DNA of 64,000 nucleotides, from the NCBI GenBank assembly GCA_035606695.1, contig DATNEW010000026.1, forward strand, positions 372,001-436,000, in the 5' to 3' direction. Below, one piece after another: positions 16,714 through 26,114 of this stretch (its first letter is position 1; each line of letters begins with the position of its first letter). The notes under the pieces are model-generated. The model was not told the origin of the DNA, did not search any database, and saw only the letters and a list, made by a program, of their open reading frames with translations. The stretch comes from Gemmatimonadaceae bacterium (GTDB lineage Bacteria > Gemmatimonadota > Gemmatimonadetes > Gemmatimonadales > Gemmatimonadaceae). The position numbers and the translations under genes were made by a program.

Positions 16714-18522
16714 GCGTGTGCCGAGGGCTTGGTACAGCTCGGTCAGCGATCCATCGAGTGCGCGCTGGCGATCGGGTGTGACGCCACGCGCGTCCGTGCA
16801 CTCGAGGGCGAGTCGAACGTAGTCGGCCAACCGCGTGAGTTGTCGTTCCGTCAATCCCGGATCACCCCGCGCCGACACGGCGATGCTGTCGAGCGATTCC
16901 AGCAGCACCGGCGGCACTGATTGCAATTTCGTCGCGCGGGTTTGTGCGTCATCCAGTTCCGCGCGCAACAGCGCTGCCGCCTCTTCGCGCTGGCGCATCC
17001 ACGCCGCGAACACCGATCGATGTGCGAACGCGACCGTGATCCCGATGATGAGCATGCCGACGACCAACTGCAACTGGTACGAGGGAGCAGGGAACGGGTC
17101 CGTAGCTGACACGGCCCGACGCCACAGCATCGTGTCGCCGATGTCGATGACCGCCGCGCCGACGACGTAGAGGCAGACGCGCCACCACAGACCGTTTCGT
17201 CGAAGCGGAACGCGCCGCGCCAGGAACATCACGCACGGTGTGAGAAGCGCCCAGATTGCCGCGAACGTCATGTCCAGCCGTGCGATGCCAAGCCACGTGA
17301 GGTTGAGCCTCGGCACCTGGAGCTCGTTATACATGTACGTCTGCTGAGTCCAGAACAGTCCGCCCATCGCCCAGAGCAATGGCTGCATGACGAACGGATT
17401 CCGCAACGCGCGCGGGAGGCGAATGGTGCGAGCCTCGTGCGCATCGATCACCGCGACGTCCTGCGTCGCGCCGCGCGGATGGTCCTCACGCCGCCGCGCC
17501 GGAATGCACAGTTGGACGACGGTCCCGCCGGCGCTTCCGCGCGACAGGTGCAGGTCGTGCGCGTCGGAATACAGAATGCGCAGCCGGTCGCGCACGTTGG
17601 CGAGACCGATGCCCCGCCGGCCTGACGTCGAGCTCGTCATATCCATGCCGACGCCGTCGTCCGCGACAGAGACGATGAGCGTAGAGGCATCGACCTTCGC
17701 CGAGATTTCGATGGAGCCCGCGGCGCGGCGGCCGCTCAGACCGTGTCGAATTGCATTCTCGACGAGCGGCTGAAGCACGAAGCGCGGAACGAGACAATCG
17801 ACCGCCGCGTCGTCGACATGATACTCGATGCGCAGCCAGTCGGCGAAACGAATACGCTGAATGTCCAAGTATGGCTCGATCCCCGCGATCTCTTCGCCGA
17901 GGGTGATCTCGTCGTCGCGTGTCGCGAGGGCCGTGCGAAAAATGGACGCGAGCTGCTGGAGTACACGCGTCGCCGCCGCCGGTGTCTGATACGCGAGCTC
18001 CGACACCGCACCGAGTGAGTTGAAGAGAAAGTGCGGTTGAAGCTGCGCGGTGAGGAAGTCGAGCCGCGCGCGGGCCAGCGATCGTTCCAGACTTTCCGCC
18101 TGCCGCTGGCGCGCGGCGAGTCGGCGCCGAAGCTCGACCACTTCCGTTACCGCGATCACCGCGGCGTACGCGCCGACGTCGAAGTCGAGGTAGAACACGA
18201 CCATCATCCAGAAGATGGGATGGACGTTCGGCGACACGGCTCGTAGCACGAACATCGAGCCGGCGGCGGCGATCACTGCCGCCGCAAACAATCCAGGGAC
18301 ATGCATCGCCGCGATGAGCCAGAGATTCGTCGTGGTGCGTCGCACGCGCCGATGATACGCGGCGATGACGAGACTCAGTCCGGTCCACACGACCGCCGCG
18401 GCGACCTGTCTGATGAGCGTCGCGCCGAGCGATAGCTCCGCCGGCCCTCCCGCTGACGACAAGACGGCAAACGCGCTGAGGATCAGCGACCATGCAAGGA
18501 GCCACGCGCCGACGGTTATCAC
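16696..18522 (-). CDS. LytS-type sensor histidine kinase fused to a second, degenerate kinase half
   Basis: 608 residues. The first half (1-345) is a complete LytS/His_kinase-family sensor: four hydrophobic segments to about residue 128, the phospho-acceptor box LQPHFLFNSL with His164, the ATP-binding N box around Asn256, DDG at 288-290 and GIGLANVRDRL near 305. The second half (about 365-608) repeats the plan: four membrane segments, a coiled linker, then a stretch aligning with the acceptor helix (LQSVPPVLLESLDSI, later LTRLADYVRLALE). It lacks the His, and no ATPase domain follows. The GTG start overlaps the stop of the upstream TPM-domain gene by one base, implying translational coupling. 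No LytTR-type response regulator is visible nearby. Confidence 0.85.
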   Translation of the reverse strand: MITVGAWLLAWSLILSAFAVLSSAGGPAELSLGATLIRQVAAAVVWTGLSLVIAAYHRRVRRTTTNLWLIAAMHVPGLFAAAVIAAAGSMFVLRAVSPNVHPIFWMMVVFYLDFDVGAYAAVIAVTEVVELRRRLAARQRQAESLERSLARARLDFLTAQLQPHFLFNSLGAVSELAYQTPAAATRVLQQLASIFRTALATRDDEITLGEEIAGIEPYLDIQRIRFADWLRIEYHVDDAAVDCLVPRFVLQPLVENAIRHGLSGRRAAGSIEISAKVDASTLIVSVADDGVGMDMTSSTSGRRGIGLANVRDRLRILYSDAHDLHLSRGSAGGTVVQLCIPARRREDHPRGATQDVAVIDAHEARTIRLPRALRNPFVMQPLLWAMGGLFWTQQTYMYNELQVPRLNLTWLGIARLDMTFAAIWALLTPCVMFLARRVPLRRNGLWWRVCLYVVGAAVIDIGDTMLWRRAVSATDPFPAPSYQLQLVVGMLIIGITVAFAHRSVFAAWMRQREEAAALLRAELDDAQTRATKLQSVPPVLLESLDSIAVSARGDPGLTERQLTRLADYVRLALECTDARGVTPDRQRALDGSLTELYQALGTRSRSRC

Positions 18523-19340
18523 TAGATCGTGTCCGACGAGCCGCCGCCCGAAAATCCGCCGCCGCCGCCGAAATCGCTGTCGCCGCCGCCGCCTCCACTA
18601 CCGCTGTCGCCGCTGCTACTCGAGTCGCGATCCCTCGAACTCGCTTTGTTCGGGTCGTTCAAGAAAAGCGCAACGATGTAAAACACGAAAAATCCGGCGA
18701 ACCAATACCAATTCGGCATGGAATTGTGCGCCGTGCGCGGCTTGGCCGGATGCGCCGGCTGCACGAAGTGTGGCATCGGCTTCGAGTGCGCGGCCGCGAT
18801 GACGTGCTGCTGCAATGCATCCTCGCGAACCAGGCTCGCGGCGGCGGCCCAGCCCAGCCGGTACGCGGCGTCAACACGGCGCAGGCGTAAGGAATCTCTC
18901 ATGGCGTTCGCGATCGCGCGCGAGCGCGAGTCCGTGATCGTGCCTTCGAGGCCGTTGCCGACTTCGACGCGGAAGTTCGGCCCCGCGGTCGTGGCCTTGT
19001 TCGGCACATACAGCACGACGAGGCCGCGGTTGCGGAGCGGGTCACCCGGTGTGCCGGCCGATCCGACACGCCACGTGCGCCCGATGTACAATCCCGCTTC
19101 CTCGATCGGACGGCCCCCGAGTGTCGGGAGCGTCACCCATGCGATATCGGCGCCGGTCTCCGCCTGAAGCGCGCGGCTGCTGTCTTGAAGCGCGGCGATC
19201 ATCGCGGCCGACAGGATGTGCGCGGAATCGAGCACGAAGACATGTGTTGCGTCGGGGACCGGTGGGACGTACCGAGCGATCGGCGGCGCGGTCTGAGCGG
19301 CGGCGATCGCGCCGGCTCGCAGCAGCAGCCCCGCGAGCAT
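18522..19340 (-). CDS. TPM-domain (YgcG-like) membrane protein with Gly/Ser-rich tail
   Basis: About 272 residues from the ATG at 19340; GTG (19373) and TTG (19394) codons upstream are possible starts and none has a clear ribosome site. After a signal-like hydrophobic N-terminus comes a TPM domain (about 35-170 from this start), with conserved stretches such as VLDSAHILSAAMIAAL, GADIAWVTLPTLGG, NRGLVVLYVPN and RVEVGNGLEGTITD. A membrane helix (NWYWFAGFFVFYIVALFL) follows, then a Ser/Asp and poly-Gly tail typical of YgcG proteins. TPM proteins have been linked to photosystem repair in plants and to envelope roles in bacteria. It is the first gene of a pair with the fused histidine kinase. Confidence 0.82.
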   Translation of the reverse strand: MLAGLLLRAGAIAAAQTAPPIARYVPPVPDATHVFVLDSAHILSAAMIAALQDSSRALQAETGADIAWVTLPTLGGRPIEEAGLYIGRTWRVGSAGTPGDPLRNRGLVVLYVPNKATTAGPNFRVEVGNGLEGTITDSRSRAIANAMRDSLRLRRVDAAYRLGWAAAASLVREDALQQHVIAAAHSKPMPHFVQPAHPAKPRTAHNSMPNWYWFAGFFVFYIVALFLNDPNKASSRDRDSSSSGDSGSGGGGGDSDFGGGGGFSGGGSSDTI

Positions 19341-19565
19341 AGCGCGATTCGGCCCACCGTAGAGCGTGGGCACGAACGGCAAAGAAGGTCGCAAGGGCCA
19401 GAAAGTGACGAGGTATCGAGTTCCGATTGGTTATCAGGAATCCTCGCGCACCGCGTTTGAGTTCCGAGATGCAAAAAAAAGACGGCGTTTCGTGTCCGAA
19501 AATGATTGTTACCTGTCATTCCACGCTGCGACAACGAGGCGCACGGCCGATACCTTCGCGAGAAT

Positions 19566-21599
19566 ATGCGCGTCGACGACATGCTCCTTCGCATTCCGCT
19601 TGCTCTCATCGCGTGCCTCTGCGTGCCGGTTGCGGCAACGGCTCACGCGCAAGCGCCTCCGCTCCAAGCCGAGCGCACGCGGGATACGACCGTCAAACCC
19701 GGCGACGACTTTTTCGCCTATGCCAATCGCGCCTGGCTCAGCTCGGCCGTCATTCCACCCGGGCGAGACCGCTGGGGCGTGCGCGATGACATCGACGTGA
19801 AAACCGCGCGACAAATTGCCGCGCTGCTGAACGACGCGCGCACGGCACGACCTGGTTCGCTCGCTCGCCAGGTCGCGGATTTTCGCGCGGCGCTTCTCGA
19901 TCGCGATGCGATCGACGCGAAAGGGCTCAGCGCGGTGGCTCCGATGCTCGAGCGCATCGCTGCCCTCCACGACAAGCGTGCGCTCACCCGCTTCCTTGGC
20001 GCCACCATGCGCGCCGACGTCGACCCGCTCAACATCGGCATCTTCGCGTCTCGCTCGATCCTCGGCCTCTCCGTCGAGCACAGCATTCATGGCGAACACA
20101 CGTACACAGCCTTTCTCGTGCAGGGCGGCCTTGGCCTTGGCGATCGCGATCGATACGTGGCGACGGACTCCGCCGGCGAAGCGCGCCGCGCGCGTTATCG
20201 GACCTACGTCGCGCACGCGCTGACTCTCGCGGGATTCGATCATCCGGATCGGCGCGCCGACTCGGTGGTGGCGCTCGAAACGGCCATCGCCGTGTCGCAT
20301 GCGACGCTTCCGGCGTCAGCGGTCGATCGCAACGCTGACAACGAGTGGTCGCGCTCGGAGTTCGCGCGGCAGGCGCCGGGCTTCGATTGGGACGTGTTCT
20401 TCGATGCCGCTGGTCTCGGCAAACAGCGAGTGATCGTCGCGTGGCAGCCAACGGCGGTGAAGGGAGTCGCGGCGCTCGTGGCCTCGCGACCGCTCGACAC
20501 GTGGAAGGACTATCTCCGTTTTCACGCGATCGACGACGTTGCCGACGCGTTGCCGCGTGCGATCTCCGATGCCGCGGCCGATTTGCGTGGCGACCGGCGC
20601 ACGCGCGATGAGCGCGCGCTGGCGATGACGGCAGACGCGCTGTCCGGCGCTGTCGGCAAGCTATACGCCGAACGCTACTTTTCGCCTCGCCAGAAAGCGC
20701 GCGTTCGCGACATTGTCGGCAACGTGACCGCGGCGTTTCGCCGGCACGTGGCGAACGTTCCGTGGTTGTCGCCCGACAGCAGGCGAATTGCTCTCGAGAA
20801 GATCGATGCCTTGTACGTCGGAATTGGTTATCCCGAGACGTGGGAGCGCTGGACCGATCTGCGCGTCGATCCGAAAGACGCCGCGGGCAATTTGCGGCGC
20901 GTCGCGGAACGAAGCCGCCGGCATGCATTGATGCGCCTGGGCAGCGCCTACGATTCGCACGAGTGGGTTCTGGGACCGCATCTCGTGTCCGCCGTTCTGC
21001 TATTCCAGCAGAACGCCTACACCTTCGCCGCCGCGCTGCTTCAGCCGCCGAAGTTCGATTCGACCGCGTCGGATGCCGCCGCATACGGCGCGATCGGCGC
21101 GCTCATCGGTCACGACGTGAGTCACTTCGTCGACGTGCTCGGCGCGGACTATTTGCCGGACGGCCGCATGCATCGGTGGTGGACGGCGGCCGACTCGGCG
21201 AACTTCGAGACCGCCGCGGGGCCGCTGGTGCGACAGTTCTCTGCCTATGAACCGCTGCCGGGCGTGCACGTGAACGGGCGCCTGACGCGCACGGAGAACG
21301 TGGCCGATCTCGCCGGCCTCACCGCGGCGTTCGAAGCGTATCGTCAATCGCTCGGGGCGAAGCGTGCCGACACGGCGTACGTGCGTCGCGCCGATCGCGA
21401 ATTCTTCATCGCGTTCGCTCGATCGTTCGGTGTGACGATGAACGACAGGGCACTGCGCGCACAGCTCGCGACCGATCACGCGCCGGAAACCTATCGGATG
21501 AATACCGTCCGAAATCTCGACGCGTGGTATGACGCGTTCGGCGTCGGTCCGGGCCAGCGATTGTACATCGAGCCCGGCGCACGCGTGCGCGTCTGGTAG
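19566..21599 (+). CDS. M13 (neprilysin) family peptidase homologue with altered HExxH motif
   Basis: 677 residues from the ATG at 19566, which gives a signal peptide ending near AHAQ. PGDDFFAYANRAWL near residue 38 is the M13 N-terminal block, and the C-terminal half has VADLAGLTAAFEAY and the closing FGVGPGQRLYIEPGARVRVW. The zinc site is unusual: HExxH reads HDVSH (His516, Asp517, His520), so the general-base Glu is Asp. The third ligand Glu577 in TENVADLAG is kept. The NAYYNP...P-ILQPPFF block upstream is shortened to NAYTFAAALLQPP. Active M13 enzymes cleave short peptides outside the cytoplasm; this one may be weak or inactive. It is divergent from the TPM gene. Confidence 0.87.
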   Translation: MRVDDMLLRIPLALIACLCVPVAATAHAQAPPLQAERTRDTTVKPGDDFFAYANRAWLSSAVIPPGRDRWGVRDDIDVKTARQIAALLNDARTARPGSLARQVADFRAALLDRDAIDAKGLSAVAPMLERIAALHDKRALTRFLGATMRADVDPLNIGIFASRSILGLSVEHSIHGEHTYTAFLVQGGLGLGDRDRYVATDSAGEARRARYRTYVAHALTLAGFDHPDRRADSVVALETAIAVSHATLPASAVDRNADNEWSRSEFARQAPGFDWDVFFDAAGLGKQRVIVAWQPTAVKGVAALVASRPLDTWKDYLRFHAIDDVADALPRAISDAAADLRGDRRTRDERALAMTADALSGAVGKLYAERYFSPRQKARVRDIVGNVTAAFRRHVANVPWLSPDSRRIALEKIDALYVGIGYPETWERWTDLRVDPKDAAGNLRRVAERSRRHALMRLGSAYDSHEWVLGPHLVSAVLLFQQNAYTFAAALLQPPKFDSTASDAAAYGAIGALIGHDVSHFVDVLGADYLPDGRMHRWWTAADSANFETAAGPLVRQFSAYEPLPGVHVNGRLTRTENVADLAGLTAAFEAYRQSLGAKRADTAYVRRADREFFIAFARSFGVTMNDRALRAQLATDHAPETYRMNTVRNLDAWYDAFGVGPGQRLYIEPGARVRVW

Positions 21600-21616
21600 C
21601 TCGAGCGTGGAGATTG

Positions 21617-22633
21617 CTAGACGCTGGTCGCGCGATCGACTTTCAGCGCGTCGCGCGGTGAACCGCCCCACTGTCTGTTCCACGCGCGCCGCATCTGTAG
21701 ATCCGAACGGAATCCCGCGACCGCCGCGGCGTGTGTGACACTCGCTCCATGCTCGAGCGCCTGCTTCGCCCGCTCGAGCCGGATCGCCTGGAGGTACTGC
21801 AAGGGTGACACGCCCGCGTGCTCGAGAAAGAGGCGAAGCAAGTGGCGCTCCGTGGTGTGACCGGTCAGCGCGAGCGCCGCCATGTTCCAGTCGCGTTCCG
21901 GCTCGTCCGTGATCGCGTTCTGCACGCGATGCACCGTGGCGTGCAGGTGCCGGCGATGCAGTCGAAACGGGGATCGTTCCGGATCGCGATCCGACCGTCG
22001 AAGATAAACGACCATATCCTCGGCGACGCTCGCCGCCAACGCCTCGCCGCATTCGTTGGCGATCAGATGCAGCGCGACGTCAATCCCCGCGGTGATGCCC
22101 GCGCTCGACGCGACAGGGCCATCGATGACGAACACGCGATTCTCGATCACCTTGGCTCGTGGCGCCAGGGCGCGGAGCGTGTCGAGCACCGCATGATGGG
22201 TGGTGCACCGCCGGCCATCGAGAAGTCCGGCGCGCGCCGCGAGCAGCGTTCCCGAGCAGATCGTCAGCAAACGATGCGCATTCGAAGCGTCGCGCACTGC
22301 CGCGGCGAGCGACGATTGGAGCCAGCGTACAGTCTCGATCTTGGCCGGCGTGACGTCGCCCAGATGTTCGCTGGGCTGACCGACGACCACGACCCACGTC
22401 CCTGGCGAGAGATGGTGCGGCAACGGCTCCAGTCCCGCGATCGCCAGGCCGACCGACGTTTCCTGTGTGGTGCGCGGCCCGGCGAAACGGAGGCGAAACC
22501 GCGGCGGCAACCCGTGGAGCTCGCGATGCTGATTGGCGAGACGAAACGCTTCGGCAGGACCGGCGACATCGAGCAGCAATGAATGCGGCACGATGACGAA
22601 GAGCACGTCGATGAGATCGGTGCGAGTGATCAT
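21617..22633 (-). CDS. GlxA-like transcriptional regulator (DJ-1/PfpI domain plus AraC HTH)
   Basis: 338 residues from the ATG at 22633. Residues about 5-190 form a class I glutamine amidotransferase-like (DJ-1/PfpI) domain with the nucleophile-elbow region LLTICSGTLLAARAGLLDGRR, the usual block of GlxA regulators where it acts as a sensor rather than an enzyme. Residues about 235-330 carry the AraC/XylS double helix-turn-helix (ERHLLRLFLEHAGVSPLQYLQAIRLERAKQAL). The ligand is unknown. It is divergent from the susC gene across about 450 bases, so it could control that operon, but GlxA-type regulators often act elsewhere. Confidence 0.92.
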   Translation of the reverse strand: MITRTDLIDVLFVIVPHSLLLDVAGPAEAFRLANQHRELHGLPPRFRLRFAGPRTTQETSVGLAIAGLEPLPHHLSPGTWVVVVGQPSEHLGDVTPAKIETVRWLQSSLAAAVRDASNAHRLLTICSGTLLAARAGLLDGRRCTTHHAVLDTLRALAPRAKVIENRVFVIDGPVASSAGITAGIDVALHLIANECGEALAASVAEDMVVYLRRSDRDPERSPFRLHRRHLHATVHRVQNAITDEPERDWNMAALALTGHTTERHLLRLFLEHAGVSPLQYLQAIRLERAKQALEHGASVTHAAAVAGFRSDLQMRRAWNRQWGGSPRDALKVDRATSV

Positions 22634-23080
22634 TGTCCGAAAATGCTCGTTCCGTGTCGGTCGATGGACGACCCCGAATCCCTTACCCACCGATGACGCC
22701 GGCGGTTCCGAGCGACGAACGGCACGGGATCATTCCTTTGATGAGAATTCTTTAAATACACCGCCGAATGTGACACTCGCGTACCTCTGCCGCGAATCGC
22801 GTCAATATCCGCGGCCGGTGCGCACCGGGTGGCGCAAAGCGTACCGAGAAGGTGCGGTGAACGCGATGCGCGCCGAGACAAGTGTAAAGATGCATGCGAA
22901 TCGTACGCTCTCGGATGATGATGTACCACAACGATTTACGATCGTGATTAAGAGTTCTTAGTTAACGTTTTCGTCGTATTGCATGGTTGGTGTAGGGAAG
23001 TTGTCCAGTGCGCTCGTGTCCGACACCCCTGTGCGGAATTCGGCGCCGTTTCCCCCATCAATCCGTATCACGGAGGAGAT
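22634..23080. other. Long divergent intergenic region between glxA-like and susC-like genes
   Basis: 447 bases with no convincing gene. It is visibly AT-richer than its surroundings, for example 22740-22756 and 22930-22980, where a perfect ACGATCGT palindrome (22938-22945) lies amid T/A-rich sequence. It should hold the promoters of both flanking genes and a long untranslated leader for susC. A TTTACG-17-TTAGTT pair near 22935-22963 is the best promoter-like match for susC, but weak. Confidence 0.5.
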
Positions 23081-26065
23081 GTGAGAAGGTTCAGCGTATC
23101 TCTGCTCGCCGCATTCTTCAGCGCAGCGTTGAGCGCCACGGCGTCGGCGCAACGACGCGTGAGCGGTCAGGTCAGCGACAGCGCCGGCACCGCGATCCCG
23201 GCCGCGACCGTCCTGGTGCAGGGCACCACGATCGCCGCCGTCACGAACACCGAAGGACAGTTCGTCATCGACAAGGTACCGGCCGGCGCGCAGACACTCG
23301 TTGTGCGCCGCATCGGTTTTCGTCGCACGGCAGCGCTGCTCTCCAGCACCGCGAACACGATCACGATTCTCGTCGGTCGCGATCCGCTGCAGCTCGACGA
23401 AGTGGTCGTGACCGGACAGGCAACGTCGGTCTCGACGCAGAACGCCGCGAACGCGGTGACGATCGTCAATAGCGCCGAGCTGCAGCGCGCGCCGCAGCCG
23501 AACATCGAGAATGCGCTGCAAGGCAAGGTGCCGGGTGCCGTCATCACGCAAAATTCCGGTGCACCGGGCGGCGGCGTGCAGGTGCAGATTCGCGGCAGCA
23601 ATACCGTCAACGGCAACTATCAGCCGCTCTATGTGATCGACGGCGTCATCGTCGACAACACGGCGGTGTCGATCGGTCTGAACTCGATCACGGGCGCCGG
23701 CGGCGGCATCACGTCCAATCAGGACCAGATGGTCAACCGCGTGGCCGATCTCAACCCCGAGGACATTCAGGACATCCAGATCCTGAAGGGCCCGTCGGCC
23801 GGCGCGATCTACGGCTCGCGCGGCGCGAACGGTGTCATCGTCATCACGACGAAGAAGGGCCAGGCGGGCGCGCCGTCGTTCAACATCATTCAGCGCCTCG
23901 GCACCCAAACGCTCGCGAACAAATACGACTTGCGCTGCTTCACGTTCGACCAGGCGGTCGCCGAAGCGAAAGCCGATTTCGGCATCGACCTCACGCAGGC
24001 CGACTATGCCGGTTGCGTCGACCCGCAGGAGATCATCTACGGCAATCACCTCCTGTCGTACGAGACGAACATGTCCCTGCACGGCGGCTTCCAGAGCTCG
24101 GGCACGTCGTACTTTCTGTCGGGCACGGTGAAGCACGACGGCGGGCTTTCCGTCAACAGCGGATACAGCAAGCAGTCGCTCCGCACGAACCTCGCGCAGC
24201 TCATCGGCAGCAAGCTGAATCTCACCGGCTCGACGGAGATTCTGCACACGCTCACCGAGCGCGGCATCTTCGGCAACGACAACAACAACATCGCGCCCTA
24301 CACCATCATGGGTGCGACGCCGACGTACTTCGATCCGCGCCGCGTCGATCCGACGACCGGTGCGCTCGTGAAGGATCCCTTCATCGCCGGCGGCGCGAAC
24401 GTGCTGCAGGATGAGCAATCGGTCCGCACGCCTGAGGACGTCTTCCGCCTCATCGGCAACCTCCAGGCTGACTGGAGCATCCTCACCACGCAGCGCCAGG
24501 CGCTCAACTTCACCATGCTCGGCGGCGTGGACGCGTACAACGACCATTCGTTCATCTATTCCCCGCCGAATACCTACGTCGAGCAGAGCGGCAACATCAG
24601 TCCGTTCCCGGGCTCCGTCGTCGATGGCAACGCGGACGTGGTGAACGCGAACTTGCAGGGCACGCTCATTCACAAGATCACGATGCGCTTCGGCACCGCC
24701 AGCACGTCGGCCGGCTTCCGGCAGGAGCATCAGTCGTTCGTTCAGGACGTCGATCGCGGGCAAGGTCTCTTCCCCGGAATCACCAACTTCGCGACGGCCG
24801 TGCAGACCGCGGTCACGCAGCTGCATAGCCTGACCAAGACGTTCTCGTATTTCGCGCAGGAGGAGTTCCTCACGTTGCAGGAGCGGCTGATGGTCACCGC
24901 CGCGATCAACGGCGAGCGCTCGAGCACGAACGGCGACAGCGCGAAATTCTATGCCTTCCCGAAGTTCGCGGTGTCGTACAACATGCCGCTGGGCCGCTTC
25001 GGCCTCGACAACGCGAAGTTCCGTCTCTCCACCGGGCAGGCGGGCAACCGCGTGCCGGTGAACTTTAAATACACTTTCCTCAACACCATCGCCGAAAACG
25101 GAATCGTCGGTCTGTTGCCGTCGGCGCAGATTGGTCTGGCGAACGTCAAGCCCGAAGTCACGAGCGAAACCGAAGGCGGCGTCGATCTGCAGATGCTCGG
25201 CGGACGCGCGCAGGCGGAGATCACCGGCTACAAGAAGCGCACGACCGGTCTCGTGCTCACCGCGGCGCCCGCGCCGTCCAGCGGCTTTACCAGTCAGGTC
25301 ATCAACGGCGGGTCGCTCACGAACAGCGGCATCGAGGTTGGGCTCAACATGATCCCGATTCAGACGCGCGCGTTCACGTGGCAGTCGCACGAAACGTTCT
25401 CGCACAACCGTGGCCTCGTGACGTCGCTGCCGGTGCCGGCGTTCTACACCGGCTCGGGCTTCGGTGAGCGCACCGCGCGCACGAAGGTGCAGGTAGGCTA
25501 TGCGCCGGACGAAGTCGTGGCGTTCACCGGCTTCGACTCCACCGGCGTCAATCGCCTCGAGTCATTCTTCGGGTCGGAGAGCCCCGATTTCGAGATGGGC
25601 TTCGGAAACGATCTCACGTTCGGGAACGTCCGCCTGTCCTCGCTGGTCGAGTGGAGACATGGTGGCTTCCTCGCGGATCTGAGCCAGACGTATCCCGAGA
25701 ACGGCGTGAATGGCCAGAGCGCGATCGCCGGCGGCAACCTGGCCGACACCGCGATGAACAACGCCGATCAGGCGAACTACGCGAAGGGTTTTCCATCGTT
25801 CCTCGAGCATGCCAGTTTCGCAAAGCTGCGCGAGCTGACGCTCAGCGTCGGATTGAATTCACGACTCACGAATACGTTGTTCCGCGGCACCGCCAAGGAC
25901 GCACGCATCGAGCTGAGCGGACGCAACCTGTGGACGTGGACGCACTATCGAGGTCTCGATCCCGAAGTGTCGAACTTCAGCAACTCTCCACTGAGCCGCC
26001 TGTGGGATCTCGCTCCGTACCCACCGAGCCGGCAGTTCATGCTCTCCGTCAACGCCAACTTCTGA
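23081..26065 (+). CDS. SusC/RagA-family TonB-dependent outer-membrane transporter
   Basis: 994 residues. The GTG at 23081 is chosen because GGAGGAG lies just upstream and the protein then opens with a clean signal peptide (about 1-24, ending ATASAQ). A CarboxypepD_reg-like domain follows (about 27-110), then the TonB plug (about 120-235, with LYVIDGVIVDN and GSRGANGVIVITTKKG) and a large beta-barrel ending in the aromatic-terminated strand MLSVNANF. SusC proteins import large substrates such as glycans or peptides with a lipoprotein lid. The lid partner, susD, follows 49 bases later. The substrate cannot be inferred, since no glycoside hydrolase or other catabolic gene is adjacent. An ATG at 23079 is out of frame and is followed at once by TGA. 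Confidence 0.95.
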   Translation: MRRFSVSLLAAFFSAALSATASAQRRVSGQVSDSAGTAIPAATVLVQGTTIAAVTNTEGQFVIDKVPAGAQTLVVRRIGFRRTAALLSSTANTITILVGRDPLQLDEVVVTGQATSVSTQNAANAVTIVNSAELQRAPQPNIENALQGKVPGAVITQNSGAPGGGVQVQIRGSNTVNGNYQPLYVIDGVIVDNTAVSIGLNSITGAGGGITSNQDQMVNRVADLNPEDIQDIQILKGPSAGAIYGSRGANGVIVITTKKGQAGAPSFNIIQRLGTQTLANKYDLRCFTFDQAVAEAKADFGIDLTQADYAGCVDPQEIIYGNHLLSYETNMSLHGGFQSSGTSYFLSGTVKHDGGLSVNSGYSKQSLRTNLAQLIGSKLNLTGSTEILHTLTERGIFGNDNNNIAPYTIMGATPTYFDPRRVDPTTGALVKDPFIAGGANVLQDEQSVRTPEDVFRLIGNLQADWSILTTQRQALNFTMLGGVDAYNDHSFIYSPPNTYVEQSGNISPFPGSVVDGNADVVNANLQGTLIHKITMRFGTASTSAGFRQEHQSFVQDVDRGQGLFPGITNFATAVQTAVTQLHSLTKTFSYFAQEEFLTLQERLMVTAAINGERSSTNGDSAKFYAFPKFAVSYNMPLGRFGLDNAKFRLSTGQAGNRVPVNFKYTFLNTIAENGIVGLLPSAQIGLANVKPEVTSETEGGVDLQMLGGRAQAEITGYKKRTTGLVLTAAPAPSSGFTSQVINGGSLTNSGIEVGLNMIPIQTRAFTWQSHETFSHNRGLVTSLPVPAFYTGSGFGERTARTKVQVGYAPDEVVAFTGFDSTGVNRLESFFGSESPDFEMGFGNDLTFGNVRLSSLVEWRHGGFLADLSQTYPENGVNGQSAIAGGNLADTAMNNADQANYAKGFPSFLEHASFAKLRELTLSVGLNSRLTNTLFRGTAKDARIELSGRNLWTWTHYRGLDPEVSNFSNSPLSRLWDLAPYPPSRQFMLSVNANF

Positions 26066-26103
26066 AACTTCCGAAACTTCTGAAACTTCTGAAACTTCTG
26101 AGA
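26059..26103. repeat. 9-base tandem repeat, five units, between susC and susD
   Basis: Five near-identical units of cttctgaaa (the second reads cttccgaaa, the last cttctgaga). The susC stop codon TGA lies in the first unit and the susD ribosome site begins right after the last. Copy-number change would alter the spacing between the two genes but not their reading frames. Confidence 0.9.
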
Positions 26104-26114
26104 GGAATTCCGTC

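Noticed and set aside
22958-25405. An 815-codon open frame on the minus strand opposite the susC gene
   Set aside because: Arg/Asp/Val-rich translation typical of the antisense of a high-GC gene; no start signal or domain, while the plus strand encodes a clear SusC protein.
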